DNA of 64,000 nt from assembly GCA_963674575.2 (NCBI GenBank), contig CAXXQT010000005.1, positions 496,001-560,000 of the forward strand. The letters are read 5' to 3'. The position numbers were made by a program, and so were the translations under genes. This document shows positions 27,133-36,071 of this stretch, piece by piece (the first letter of the stretch is position 1; each line of letters starts with the position of its first letter). The stretch comes from JAAYAY01 sp963674575 (GTDB lineage: Bacteria > Planctomycetota > Planctomycetia > Pirellulales > Thermoguttaceae). Below the pieces are notes generated by a model. It was not told the DNA's origin, did no database searches, and was given only the letters and a program-made list of their open reading frames with translations.

Positions 27133-29094
27133 ATGGAACTGCCTGCGCGTCAGCGCGGTGATGAGCAACTACATCCTGGTGAGATGATTCGCTTACGGAT
27201 GCGGTTGCGAAACCTGGTGCCAGGAAATGACTTGACCACCGTGATCGCGTGCGCATTCGACCATCGCACAAGAATTCTGCCGTTTATTGGCAGCGATTTG
27301 CGTATCGTCCCCGCCGGCGTGCGAGCTATTGGCTCAGCAATGGCGGATGTCGGGCTCACGAAGACGCGCATTGTGCTCCAGCAATGGAACAAGAACTTCC
27401 GACCTTCGAGAATGCACCTCGATGGTCGAGTTCCCGACTTGTTCATGGTGTCTTCCATGCTCCTTCACTCGGCCGAGTGCGACCGAATGATCCAGGATGC
27501 GTGCCAAATCGACGACAAACGGCGACCCTTGATTGTCGTCGGTGGCCCCCGCGTTATTTATGAACCGTGGAAGGTCTTCAGCGACGATCCCCAGAAACCT
27601 TGGAGCGCCGATGTGGCGGTCACGGGGGAGGAGTACGTGCTGCTGAGTCTGCTGGAAGTCCTGCTGTCGATGCGAGCTGACAACGAATCCGTCCGGTCGA
27701 CATTTCTCCGAGCGCGTGACAGCAACGCATTGGACGAAATACCGGGGCTGGTCTACAGCCGTTCCGAAACAACCGACGGCCCCATCGAAGAACTGGTGGA
27801 TACCGGAATCCAACGTCTGTTGGCTGACCTCGACGAGTTGCCCAATCCCATTCTTGGATATCAGCTTCTTGAGACGCCCAGCGACAAATCGACACTCGGC
27901 TCCCACGCCCTACCCGAGAACCGCGTCCGCAAGCACTGCATCGCCTCATCGATCGTCTTGACCTCAGGCTGCAAATTCGGGTGTTCATACTGTCCTATCC
28001 CAGCCTACAACCAGCGGCAATACCGTGCAAAGAGCGGCGAGCGTGTGGCCGATGAGATGGAACAGATCGCGCATAGGTATGGTATCACCTATTTCTTCGG
28101 CACGGACGACAATTTCCTGAACGATTCGAATCGCGCGCTCGATATTGCGGAGGCATTGGCGAGAAGAACAAGAACCGGCAGACGGCCGTACTGCAAAATC
28201 CGATGGGCCACCGAAGCAACGATCCATGACACCATACGCATGCAGGAACATCTACCGGTCCTTCGCGAGTCTGGACTGAGGGCCTTGTGGCTGGGAGTGG
28301 AAGATATCTCAGGAGCTCTGGTGAGCAAGGGGCAGAGCGAAGACAAGACGTTCAAGGCGTTCCGCTTGTTGCGACAGAACGGCATCTACCCCGTCCCGAT
28401 GATGATGCACCACGACTCGCAACCCTTGGTGACCTGGAAGAGCAATCACGGCCTGCTCAACCAATTACGAAAGCTACGCAAAGCAGGAGCACTGTACACG
28501 CAGGTGCTGATGCTCGCCCCATCACCGGGTTCGAAGTGGTACGAGGAAACGTACACATCAGGACTTGCGATTGAGAAAGTGAACGGAATACCACTCGAAC
28601 CGTACGTTACGGATGGGAACTACGTCATTGCCTCGAAGGTGTCGCGACCATGGAGAAAGCAATTGAATCTGCTCGTGGCGTACACGTACTTCTTCAATCC
28701 CATTCGAATGCTCGTATCGCTCGTTCGTTCAAAATCGGCCATCCCCTATGCGGATGCCGAGACGCGCCCGCCCGAAGAAGTTCGCTACTACTCTCGCTGG
28801 AAAAAGGCACGTCGGTGGGCCTATCGCAAAGCTCGCGCCATATCCATTGACGCGGGTGTGCAGGTATTCGGCATGTACGGGCTGCTCCACACCTACCGCC
28901 GCACGCTGGGCTGGGCATGGCATCTGTTTCATGGCAAGATCGAGCGATGCTCCGAAACGCCCACCAGTCGAATCCCCATGCGAGATCCTCACGGCAACCC
29001 GGCAAGCCACGCGATTCCAGACACGCCACTTTCAGAGCAGATTTCAATCTTGCCCGACGGCCTCGCCCAGTCTACGCTGCGAAAAGTCGGGTAG
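27133..29094 (+). CDS. Radical SAM protein, B12-binding-like
   Basis: A 653-aa enzyme. The start ATG 27133 has GGAG 9 nt upstream; earlier in-frame codons look non-coding. Residues ~30-230 form the N-terminal Rossmann-like domain (PLIVVGGPRVIYEPWKVF; ADVAVTGEEYVLLSLLEVLL). The iron-sulfur motif CKFGCSYC is at ~280, followed by radical SAM strands (TYFFGTDDNFLND, GLRALWLGVEDISGALV, NGIYPVPMMMHHD) and a His-rich MMMHHD motif. A hydrophobic amphipathic C-terminal region (~520-600) suggests membrane association. Substrate unknown; the general layout resembles lipid- or pigment-modifying enzymes. Confidence 0.83.
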   Translation: MELPARQRGDEQLHPGEMIRLRMRLRNLVPGNDLTTVIACAFDHRTRILPFIGSDLRIVPAGVRAIGSAMADVGLTKTRIVLQQWNKNFRPSRMHLDGRVPDLFMVSSMLLHSAECDRMIQDACQIDDKRRPLIVVGGPRVIYEPWKVFSDDPQKPWSADVAVTGEEYVLLSLLEVLLSMRADNESVRSTFLRARDSNALDEIPGLVYSRSETTDGPIEELVDTGIQRLLADLDELPNPILGYQLLETPSDKSTLGSHALPENRVRKHCIASSIVLTSGCKFGCSYCPIPAYNQRQYRAKSGERVADEMEQIAHRYGITYFFGTDDNFLNDSNRALDIAEALARRTRTGRRPYCKIRWATEATIHDTIRMQEHLPVLRESGLRALWLGVEDISGALVSKGQSEDKTFKAFRLLRQNGIYPVPMMMHHDSQPLVTWKSNHGLLNQLRKLRKAGALYTQVLMLAPSPGSKWYEETYTSGLAIEKVNGIPLEPYVTDGNYVIASKVSRPWRKQLNLLVAYTYFFNPIRMLVSLVRSKSAIPYADAETRPPEEVRYYSRWKKARRWAYRKARAISIDAGVQVFGMYGLLHTYRRTLGWAWHLFHGKIERCSETPTSRIPMRDPHGNPASHAIPDTPLSEQISILPDGLAQSTLRKVG

Positions 29095-29174
29095 CCTCGT
29101 CATCTGCCCAAGGGGGTGCCCTTGAGCCTGGTCAAACGGTTCGCGTTCTGCTGAAGCATGTAAATCTCAGTAGG

Positions 29175-30032
29175 TCATTGCGGGATCTCGGTCACCCAAA
29201 CTCCCACCTCAAGGCTTGCGCCCGGAGGCCCAACGAAGGAACCGGCCACTGGCGGAACTGATTCGGGAAGTCTCGCTACTGCGACGGCGATGTGATCCGT
29301 TCCAACGACATTGCCAATGGTGGGGTCGAATCCCTTCCAGCCTGCCCCCGGCAGGAATACTTCGGTCCAGGCATGCGTTGCACCGAAATCGGTGTTGGAC
29401 GTTGGAGTGCAGAGGTAGCCGCTTACGAATCGCGAAGCGAGCCCCAGGCGTCGTGCGGTTTCCATGAATAGATTCGCAAAGTCGCGACAGCTACCGGCGC
29501 CCCGAGCAAGTGTGTCTATCGCCGTCTGAACTCCCGACTCCTCCCGCGTTTGATACTTGAACGTCTGCTGGATTCGCGTGCAAAGGCGCTGCAGCAACGT
29601 GTAGGTCTGAATCCGTTCCGACGGTGTCCATGAGTTCGCCAACCATTCATCCAGCAGGTCACTCGCATTTGCCTCGCCGACTTCGATATACGGCCGCAGG
29701 ACGACGTCGTCCTCTTTCCCGTAGGCAAATGGGTAGTCCTTGGCGTAGTCGGCCACCAGAAAATCAAGAGGGGACTGGTTGTACTGCTGGATGACAACTT
29801 CGCTTTCGATCAATAGCTGACTGGCAGCTGCCGCAAACGTCGCCGATGCAACGGAATTGTCCTCCACGTCACGGCGCCATCTCAAGGTGGCACGAGGCGT
29901 AATCCTGAGGGTTGAGGATTCGATTCGCAACTCGTGGCATTCTCTTGGACGCAGACGCAATGTGTGTGGCCCGAGACAAACATCGGCGCAGAAAGTGTAG
30001 CAAGTGCGATGGAGAATTCTATAGCGTTGCAT
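29175..30032 (-). CDS. Transglutaminase-like cysteine protease
   Basis: A 285-aa cytoplasmic protein. Start 30032 has AGGAGG 6 nt upstream. The N-terminal bacterial transglutaminase-type domain (YRILHRTCYTF..., LRLRPRECHEL) is followed by the transglutaminase core with catalytic Cys in GAGSCRDFANLF, His in THAWTEVFLPG and Asp in GFDPTIGN, all three present. The end (GGLE-type VGVWVTEIP) matches the family. It is the last gene of a minus-strand run with the GH130 proteins. Confidence 0.87.
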   Translation of the reverse strand: MQRYRILHRTCYTFCADVCLGPHTLRLRPRECHELRIESSTLRITPRATLRWRRDVEDNSVASATFAAAASQLLIESEVVIQQYNQSPLDFLVADYAKDYPFAYGKEDDVVLRPYIEVGEANASDLLDEWLANSWTPSERIQTYTLLQRLCTRIQQTFKYQTREESGVQTAIDTLARGAGSCRDFANLFMETARRLGLASRFVSGYLCTPTSNTDFGATHAWTEVFLPGAGWKGFDPTIGNVVGTDHIAVAVARLPESVPPVAGSFVGPPGASLEVGVWVTEIPQ

Positions 30033-30113
30033 TCTTCCTCCTATTCGCCCGCTTCGACGATGGGACATATCGGATTGGCGACCATAGCTGCGTTTTGGCA
30101 AGGCCCACGATGG

Positions 30114-31631
30114 TTAGCCAATCAGTTTGTTCAGGAGGGAGTCAAGGGAAACCATGGCAAAACGGGTGATCCTATCGGAGGTCGCGAACGGGAGATAGAG
30201 CTGCCCGGCGTGGATCATCGCCCCGCAGGTATAGGCCACGTTCGGCACGTAGCCGTCGCGCTCCTTTTCATTGGGCTTGATCAGCGGTTCTGCGAGACAG
30301 CCAATCACCTTCTGAGGATCGTTGAGGTCGAGCAACATGGCACCGATACAATAGGTACGCATTGGCCCGACACCGTGGGTCAGGAGCAGCCAACCTTCGG
30401 AGGTCTCCAGCGGTGAACCACAGTTGCCAATCTGAACAAACTCCCAAGGGGCGTATGGTACCTTGAGCAAATCGGCGGTCTCCCAGAAGTGGACGATATC
30501 GGAGACCATGATGTAGAGGTTCTCCCCGTCGATGCGGGAGCACATCATATAGTGGCCCCCCACCCGTCGCGGGAACAGTGCCATCCCCTTGTTCCTCGCG
30601 TTTGCGCCGTTGAGCGTATGCACGCCGATTCTGAGGAAGTCGCGAGTTTCGATCAATTGCGGCAACACATGGTAACCATCGAAGGCGGTGCAGGTACCGT
30701 AGTACGTGACCGCTCCGTCATCATCTACGAAGCGAACCATCCGCAGGTCCTCGATACCGTGGCTTTCATTGCTCGTCTGGGGGAAAATGACGACTTCCGA
30801 CGCCTCCGCGTCCTTGGCCAACTCCAATTGGTAGTTTGAGCGCGCCAGCCAGCGAATATCCAGCAGTGCTTCTTCGATTTCGAATTTGTCGGACGCCGAC
30901 GCCCGGACATCGCTAACCGCTTGATCCAGTTGGCTCGAGGTGAAGGAGTCGCCAAGGCAATCCAGCACCAAATTGGCCACGCTCTCGTAAACGCCGATGT
31001 CCTTGAGCTTCCGCAGGAATAGAGCTTTTTCGTATTGATTATCGGGAACGACACGGCCCGGCCTGCTGAAGCGCCGGCAAGGATCAATCTCAATCGTGTG
31101 ATCGGCGCCGATGATTCCGGTTCGGAAGACGATCGACGATACATGCCCCTCGCCGGTCGCCCGAAGGCTCATGATGAACCGCACCGCACCGGCAGGAAGA
31201 TTGCGCTGATCATGGTGAGGAACGATCGACGGATTGAACAAGGCCGCTGACTCGATCGAATACTCGGCAGTCAGATAGGCCCCGACGAGCAGGCCCTGGT
31301 TGGGCGTGAGATCGTCTGCCAGTCCGATCATGGCCATCGCCCTCCGATAGTTTTCATCCAGCACAACGGAGATGTCTCCGTGGCGGTCCCGAAATCTCAG
31401 GAAGACATCCTTCAGTAACCGCTCCACCTGTTGTTCATTTAAACCGATGACGCGTTCGATAACGTTGCGGATCCTCGTCTCGCCACCGGGGTCGAAAAAG
31501 CGGGTGATGACGCGTCGGATGTCGCTGGTGAAAGTGACCGGCAAACGCCGGACCCGCAATTCGGCGTGTCGGCGTTTTCGCTTGACGGCGGGCGGTACGC
31601 GGTCGGGGGTGCTGCTCAAAATGTTCTCCAA
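30114..31631 (-). CDS. GH130-family glycosidase/phosphorylase
   Basis: A 505-aa protein with an N-terminal helical extension (~1-170) and a five-bladed propeller of the GH130 type (~185-500): FNPSIVPHHD, GIEDLRMVRFVDDDG with the family's E-D-R pattern, RNKGMALFPRRVGG, HFWETADLL, GSPLETSEGWLLLTHGV. GH130 enzymes phosphorolyse or hydrolyse beta-mannosides. The start is TTG 31631, directly after the TGA of the desaturase relic, and no strong ribosome-binding site is visible. It lies downstream of a second GH130 gene, an alpha/alpha-barrel gene and a glycosyltransferase, suggesting a mannan-like or storage-glycan pathway. Confidence 0.85.
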   Translation of the reverse strand: MENILSSTPDRVPPAVKRKRRHAELRVRRLPVTFTSDIRRVITRFFDPGGETRIRNVIERVIGLNEQQVERLLKDVFLRFRDRHGDISVVLDENYRRAMAMIGLADDLTPNQGLLVGAYLTAEYSIESAALFNPSIVPHHDQRNLPAGAVRFIMSLRATGEGHVSSIVFRTGIIGADHTIEIDPCRRFSRPGRVVPDNQYEKALFLRKLKDIGVYESVANLVLDCLGDSFTSSQLDQAVSDVRASASDKFEIEEALLDIRWLARSNYQLELAKDAEASEVVIFPQTSNESHGIEDLRMVRFVDDDGAVTYYGTCTAFDGYHVLPQLIETRDFLRIGVHTLNGANARNKGMALFPRRVGGHYMMCSRIDGENLYIMVSDIVHFWETADLLKVPYAPWEFVQIGNCGSPLETSEGWLLLTHGVGPMRTYCIGAMLLDLNDPQKVIGCLAEPLIKPNEKERDGYVPNVAYTCGAMIHAGQLYLPFATSDRITRFAMVSLDSLLNKLIG

Positions 31632-31947
31632 TCATTCCGGCGCCGGTCCCGGCATTCCCATTCGCCGAAGCCAGCAGTAACGGGAAGCGACAGCCGACAA
31701 GAAGGTCTCATTCACGACGTAGGGAAGCCCGTAATCTTGGCAGGTGTTCTCCACCAGCGGCGCAATCGCCGGATAGTGGATGTGACAGATCCGCGGGAAC
31801 AGGTGGTGCTCAATCTGAAAGTTCAGCCCCCCTATGAACCAGAAGATCGCGGTAGAACTCATCACCAGAGTTGAACTTCAACACATCGGACGTCGGACGT
31901 GGTCGTCGGTCCGGTGGAAATAGCGGATTTTTCTGTGTCATAGTCAT
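31632..31947 (-). pseudogene. Fatty-acid desaturase relic with large internal deletion
   Basis: From ATG 31947 or 31941 the sequence begins like a planctomycete acyl desaturase (MTQKNPLF..., VLKFNSGDEFYRDL). After about 35 codons it passes, with a frame change, into the enzyme's C-terminus: WFIGGLNFQIEHHLFPRICH, the third histidine box, then HYPAIAPLVENTC. Some 230-250 residues holding the first two histidine boxes are missing, so it cannot be active. The C-terminal frame is open for 77 codons and ends at the GH130 start. Confidence 0.7.
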
Positions 31948-32042
31948 GAGCGGGGTTACTCTTAGGGCCGATCCCAAAACCGTTGGCGATGCCGATATTC
32001 TCCGCCCTTGCGAGACCTTTGCGGCGGTTCTGGGATAGGTTT

Positions 32043-33029
32043 CTAATCGGATGGCGCCAATGTCTCTCGATTGACGGTCTGGGGTTGCGGGCAGGTACGA
32101 AGGAACTCCAACAGATCCGACTGCTTGGCGGTGGCCAGCGCCAGGCAGGTATCGGCTGCTCCGTAATAGAGCCGGATCTCGCCGGTTGTCCTGTCCACGG
32201 TCCAGCCGCAGGGAAAGACGACACCGTTGACATCGCCCTGTCGCTCGTAGGGTAGTTCGGGCGCAAGTATCCACTGGTCGGCGCGTCGAAGAACGCGGCG
32301 AGGATCGTCCAAATCGAGGAGAGCGAGTCCAAGTCGATAGAGACATCCACCTGCCGTTACTCGCACGCCGTGGTAGACGATCAGCCATCCCTCCGGTGTT
32401 TCCAATGGCGGTGGTCCCAAGCCAATCTTGTTCGCGTCCCACCAGGCCCCTCGCCTCGCGTGAAACAGGATATGATGGCCTCCCCAATGCAGCAGGTCGG
32501 GAGAGAATGAGATCCAAATGTGTGCCCCTGAGCTTCCGGCGGGAACCGGGCGATGAATCATCGCGTACCGATTCTTGAATCGGCAGGGAAAGACGGCCGC
32601 ATCCTTGTTCTCAGGAGGCATGACCGGCCCGATCCGCGAGAACGTCGTGAAATCGGCGGTTTCTGCCAGGGACACCAATGGCCCACTGGGTGAATAAGCA
32701 GTATAGGCGATGATCCACTGGGCCCGGTCGTCGACCCAGGTCAGGCGGGGATCTTCCACGCCCCACGCCTCTTCCGAGTAGTGTGCCGGATCCGGTAGGA
32801 AACTCGGCCGGGGATCGATGTGCCAGTTTGACACACCATCGTTGCTCCGCGCTACGGTCAGATGGGAATGTCCACGGCGGTCCTCCACGCGGACGAGCAG
32901 CACGGTTTCATCGCCCCGCAGGCAAGCACCAGCGTTGAAGACTGTATGGGCCGGGTACGGCCATGCCCGGGCCGTCAGGATCGGGTTGGCGGTGTGGCGG
33001 TGAAACAGGTCCTGGGACGGTTTGCTCAT
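32043..33029 (-). CDS. GH130-family beta-mannoside phosphorylase/hydrolase
   Basis: A 328-aa five-bladed propeller. Start 33029 has AGGAGAGG 5 nt upstream. Family motifs are NPILTARAWPYPAHTVFNAG, RVEDRRGHSHL, WGVEDPRLTWVDD (catalytic Asp position), KDAAVFPCRFKNRYAMIHRP, KIGLGPPPLETPEGWLIVYHG and AADTCLALA. It is shorter than the downstream GH130 protein and is of the mannooligosaccharide phosphorylase type. It overlaps the alpha/alpha-barrel gene by 4 nt, so the two are translationally coupled. Confidence 0.88.
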   Translation of the reverse strand: MSKPSQDLFHRHTANPILTARAWPYPAHTVFNAGACLRGDETVLLVRVEDRRGHSHLTVARSNDGVSNWHIDPRPSFLPDPAHYSEEAWGVEDPRLTWVDDRAQWIIAYTAYSPSGPLVSLAETADFTTFSRIGPVMPPENKDAAVFPCRFKNRYAMIHRPVPAGSSGAHIWISFSPDLLHWGGHHILFHARRGAWWDANKIGLGPPPLETPEGWLIVYHGVRVTAGGCLYRLGLALLDLDDPRRVLRRADQWILAPELPYERQGDVNGVVFPCGWTVDRTTGEIRLYYGAADTCLALATAKQSDLLEFLRTCPQPQTVNRETLAPSD

Positions 33030-34147
33030 TTTGCCTCTCCTGGTCGTATGGCGGCAATCTGGGCTGGCTGCGTCACGTTTCTGGACGTCCGAGGACACGG
33101 ATCTTGTGGTGTGCCTTGGACCTGGTCGTTGACCATTTCCGCCCACAAGTAGGCGAGGGTGGATTCTGCGCCCCGGTTGCGATTGATACCGGAGGCTTGC
33201 AGCCCGTCATAGCAGGCACCGGACCGGACATCACCAAGCGGTTGCTTCAAACTGTTGCGGCCGTGAAACCAGCCGTGGGCACGCCGGAAGGCAGCCAGGT
33301 ACTCTTGGGCACCAAGCAATTCCCATGCGGTCAGCGCGGCCTCCATCATCGTGACCGCTTCCACGGGCTGTTGGTCGTACCGCGCCTTCTCATGGCCCCG
33401 GGGGTACCAACCCTCGTTTCCGATCGGCCAGAAGACTCCCTGGACGGTCGTCTCCCGGTCGAGGAAGGCAAACGATGCCTGTGCAATGTCGAGGAAGTCC
33501 TCGGTTGGCCAACGTTTGGCGGCGACAAACAATGCCTGCGGCAATACGGCATTCGCATAGGTCATGCGCGATTCGAACCATTGCCAGTCCGGCCGCGCTG
33601 CCCGGTCGAAACACTCGGCAAGCCGTCGCGCCGCCGACCATGCCACGGTTTCCAGCGGCTCAATGTGTTCTGTGTCCATGCTCCAGAGATGTCCCCAAGC
33701 CAGAACCACGTAAGCTTGGGCCCGCAGGCTTCGCAGGTCGGCGAGGGTCGGTAACACCGTGTCAATCAGCTCTCGCGCAACCGCGCGATGGCCGCCAGGC
33801 AAACGACTACCCAGGACCTCCGCGAGAGCCCGAACGGCCTGCCCCTGGCAGTCACCACAGCCTTCCACATCGAGCCAACGACGCTCGTAACTAAGGAAAT
33901 TATGGAATCCGTGCCCGACACCGCGAGCATATTCAAGAAAACACAGGTACGTGGTTATCCGTTTGAGCATCTCGTCTTCGCGGTGCCGATTCCACAGCGC
34001 GACGCATAATCGCAGAGCTCGAGCGTTGTCGTCGGTCGTGTAGCCGCTCTCACGTCGCGGGATGCCATAAATGGCATGCTGAATAAGCCCTGTTGAGTCG
34101 GTCAAGCGATCGAGGTGATCCAATGCGATCCGGTCGAATTGGTACAT
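33026..34147 (-). CDS. Alpha/alpha-barrel glycan-processing protein
   Basis: A 373-aa all-helical protein of the (alpha/alpha)6-barrel type seen beside glycosyltransferases and GH130 genes. Aromatic and acidic motifs of sugar-binding barrels are visible (GIPRRESGYTTDDNARAL, FHNFLSYERRWLD, GNEGWYPRGHEKARYDQQP, NRGAESTLAYL). The residue pair D in TTDDNAR and E in RGAEST may be catalytic, by analogy. Its ATG overlaps the TAA of the glycosyltransferase by one base (TAATG) and its end overlaps the GH130 gene. It probably trims or transfers residues on the same glycan. Confidence 0.78.
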   Translation of the reverse strand: MYQFDRIALDHLDRLTDSTGLIQHAIYGIPRRESGYTTDDNARALRLCVALWNRHREDEMLKRITTYLCFLEYARGVGHGFHNFLSYERRWLDVEGCGDCQGQAVRALAEVLGSRLPGGHRAVARELIDTVLPTLADLRSLRAQAYVVLAWGHLWSMDTEHIEPLETVAWSAARRLAECFDRAARPDWQWFESRMTYANAVLPQALFVAAKRWPTEDFLDIAQASFAFLDRETTVQGVFWPIGNEGWYPRGHEKARYDQQPVEAVTMMEAALTAWELLGAQEYLAAFRRAHGWFHGRNSLKQPLGDVRSGACYDGLQASGINRNRGAESTLAYLWAEMVNDQVQGTPQDPCPRTSRNVTQPAQIAAIRPGEAK

Positions 34148-35382
34148 TACGGACCTCCCTGTATGAGCTGCGTGATCTCGCGTTCGTCGCCCGGCATTGT
34201 GGAGGCCCGCCGACGTTGCGGGGCGTTCATTGCTCGACTGGCTTCAACAACGTGGGCAAAGACCTCCAAGTAGAGGCGACCCACATTCGGCCAGAACATG
34301 GGCCGGGCGTATTGGTAGGCAAGATAACGCGTTTCCCGCTGAAATGCCGGGTCTGTCAGGAACCGCAAGGCAGCGTCGGCCAGGGCGTCGCTTTGGGCAA
34401 AGGGGACGAGCAGGCCTCTCCCGTCGGCCAGCACTTCTTCGGCGTAGAGATAGGGCGTGCTGACCACGGCGCCACCTGCCGCCAGGCCGTATGCCAAGGT
34501 ACCACTGGCGATTTGGTCCTTTCCCGGATAGGGGGTGACGTACACATCGCAGGCCTGCAAATGGGCGAGGAGATCTTCGAGGCTGAGGAACTTGTTCACG
34601 AACCGCACGTGGACGCCCACTCCCAGAGACTGAGCCATTTTCGCCAGACTCTCGCGATAGACTTCCCCCTCCTGACGCTTGACCTGCGGATGGGTGGCGC
34701 CAACGATCAAGTAAATGGCCTTGGGACAGGCGGCAACGATTCGTGGCATGGACCTGATCATGTATTCCAGCCCTTTGCCTCGATTGATCAATCCAAAACT
34801 GCAGATGACTTGTCTTCCTGTCAATCCGAGCCGCATCTTGTGGGTGGGATCGCGATCGAAAGGGACGGTAGGCACTCCATGGGGAATCACCTGTACGTGG
34901 TGTCCTGAGACACCGTAAACATCCGCCAAGAGTCTCGCAGCCACCTTGGTCATGACCACGATTCCATGGCTATGACCCGCCAGGGTTCGGATCAGCCGCC
35001 GGGGCAATGGCTCCGGCTGGGTCAGGAGTGTGTGGAACGTCGTCACGATCGGCTTGTGGCACTGATGCACGAAGTCCAACACGCGACTCCCCCACTCACC
35101 GGGGTAGAGACCGAACTCGTGCTGCAAGCTCACCACGTCGCACGGGCCGTCGTTGGCCGTTTCCGCGGCGCGGTGGTACGCGTCAGAGCGGTTGTTGTCA
35201 ATGACGTGGACCACGCGCGGATCGTTGTAGTCGAGCAACGATGTCTTCTGGATGGCGGCCAGGGAGGAAACCGGCGCGCCTGCCGCCATGTCGACTGCAT
35301 CGGCAGAGTCCTTCGCGAAGGTTGCCAGGCCGCATTCCTCCGGCGGATAGGTTGACACAAAAAGTGGCCGTATGGTGTTCAA
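34147..35382 (-). CDS. GT4-family glycosyltransferase
   Basis: A 411-aa GT-B glycosyltransferase. The start is TTG 35382 (reads NTIRPLFVSTYPPEECG) with GGAGG 4-5 nt upstream; the frame is open to 35526 but the extra codons look non-coding. The donor half shows FGLINRGKGLEYMIRSMP, VGATHPQVKR, DVYVTPYPGKDQIASGTLAYGLAAG and GRGLLVPFAQSD, with the E of the usual E-x7-E motif replaced. The acceptor half has SLQHEFGLYPGEWG and HTLLTQPEP. Genes for the barrel protein and GH130 follow without gaps, so all act on one glycan. Confidence 0.87.
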   Translation of the reverse strand: MNTIRPLFVSTYPPEECGLATFAKDSADAVDMAAGAPVSSLAAIQKTSLLDYNDPRVVHVIDNNRSDAYHRAAETANDGPCDVVSLQHEFGLYPGEWGSRVLDFVHQCHKPIVTTFHTLLTQPEPLPRRLIRTLAGHSHGIVVMTKVAARLLADVYGVSGHHVQVIPHGVPTVPFDRDPTHKMRLGLTGRQVICSFGLINRGKGLEYMIRSMPRIVAACPKAIYLIVGATHPQVKRQEGEVYRESLAKMAQSLGVGVHVRFVNKFLSLEDLLAHLQACDVYVTPYPGKDQIASGTLAYGLAAGGAVVSTPYLYAEEVLADGRGLLVPFAQSDALADAALRFLTDPAFQRETRYLAYQYARPMFWPNVGRLYLEVFAHVVEASRAMNAPQRRRASTMPGDEREITQLIQGGP

Positions 35383-35431
35383 TGGTCCCTCCTCTTGTTG
35401 ATCCTGGCACGCAAGCTCTATGGCACACCGA

Positions 35432-35707
35432 CTATCGTCCTTGCCACACTTCCTCGCCGAGCGTCTTGCGCTGTACTTCGCCGAAGTCGACAACTTCCGC
35501 GAAGACCTCCGCGTCATAGTCTGCATCGAACAGAACGTGAAGTGTCAGCACCACGCGAAAGATCTTGGTCGCCGTCGCGGCAATGAAATCTCCCGCCTGC
35601 GGTGTGCGTTTGACGTTACGATCGGCACTCGCCCAGGGGCCCGAATGCTTCTCGCGGTAGTGGATGCAGATTTTCATTTGTGACGACTGGTTGGCAAACT
35701 GAACCAC
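35432..35707 (-). CDS. Hypothetical protein, about 91 aa
   Basis: I do not recognise this protein. The start is GTG 35707, chosen for GGAG 8 nt upstream; an ATG at 35677 (MKICIHYREKHSGPW) is the alternative. The composition is soluble and mixed, with predicted strands (KIFRVVLTLHVLFD) and an acidic C-terminal helix (EVFAEVVDFGEVQ). It lies between the small Cys-rich gene and the glycosyltransferase. Confidence 0.55.
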   Translation of the reverse strand: MVQFANQSSQMKICIHYREKHSGPWASADRNVKRTPQAGDFIAATATKIFRVVLTLHVLFDADYDAEVFAEVVDFGEVQRKTLGEEVWQGR

Positions 35708-35875
35708 GGATATTTCTCCTTCATGTGAGGTAGTCTTGTCTTGAATGATGAACACAGCGTGAAGTTACGGGGATGGCTTTCCATCCGGCTAGTCGCGTCG
35801 CACCTCCTCCGAAGTGAGGACGTACTGTTAGCGAAACCGAGTTCAGGCCCCCGTTGGCTTCTGCCCGAGCCACCG

Positions 35876-36016
35876 TCAGATCTCAGGCTCCGCTTTCTGC
35901 GAGGTTTGTGTTTCGCTCTCCTTTCGATAATCACCGATCAGGCCTTTCACAGGGCAGACAGAGAATGCTGGACATTTCTTGCAGCCAGCTACCAAGGCGA
36001 TTGGACATAAGGTCAT
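35876..36016 (-). CDS. Small cysteine-rich protein, 46 aa
   Basis: A short gene with a strong start: AAGGAG 7 nt before ATG 36016. The protein has MTLCPIALVAGCKKCP, FSVCPVKGLIGDYRK and then a polar tail. Four Cys in a C-x7-C-x2-C-x5-C layout, each near Pro, indicate a metal-binding (Fe-S or zinc) miniprotein. It begins 55 nt after the FloA-like gene, so it probably shares its transcript. I know of no assigned function. Confidence 0.75.
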   Translation of the reverse strand: MTLCPIALVAGCKKCPAFSVCPVKGLIGDYRKESETQTSQKAEPEI

Positions 36017-36071
36017 CACACTTCTCCTTTACTGGCACTTTGTACGCCGCAATTGGCGAAAATAGGGCCGC

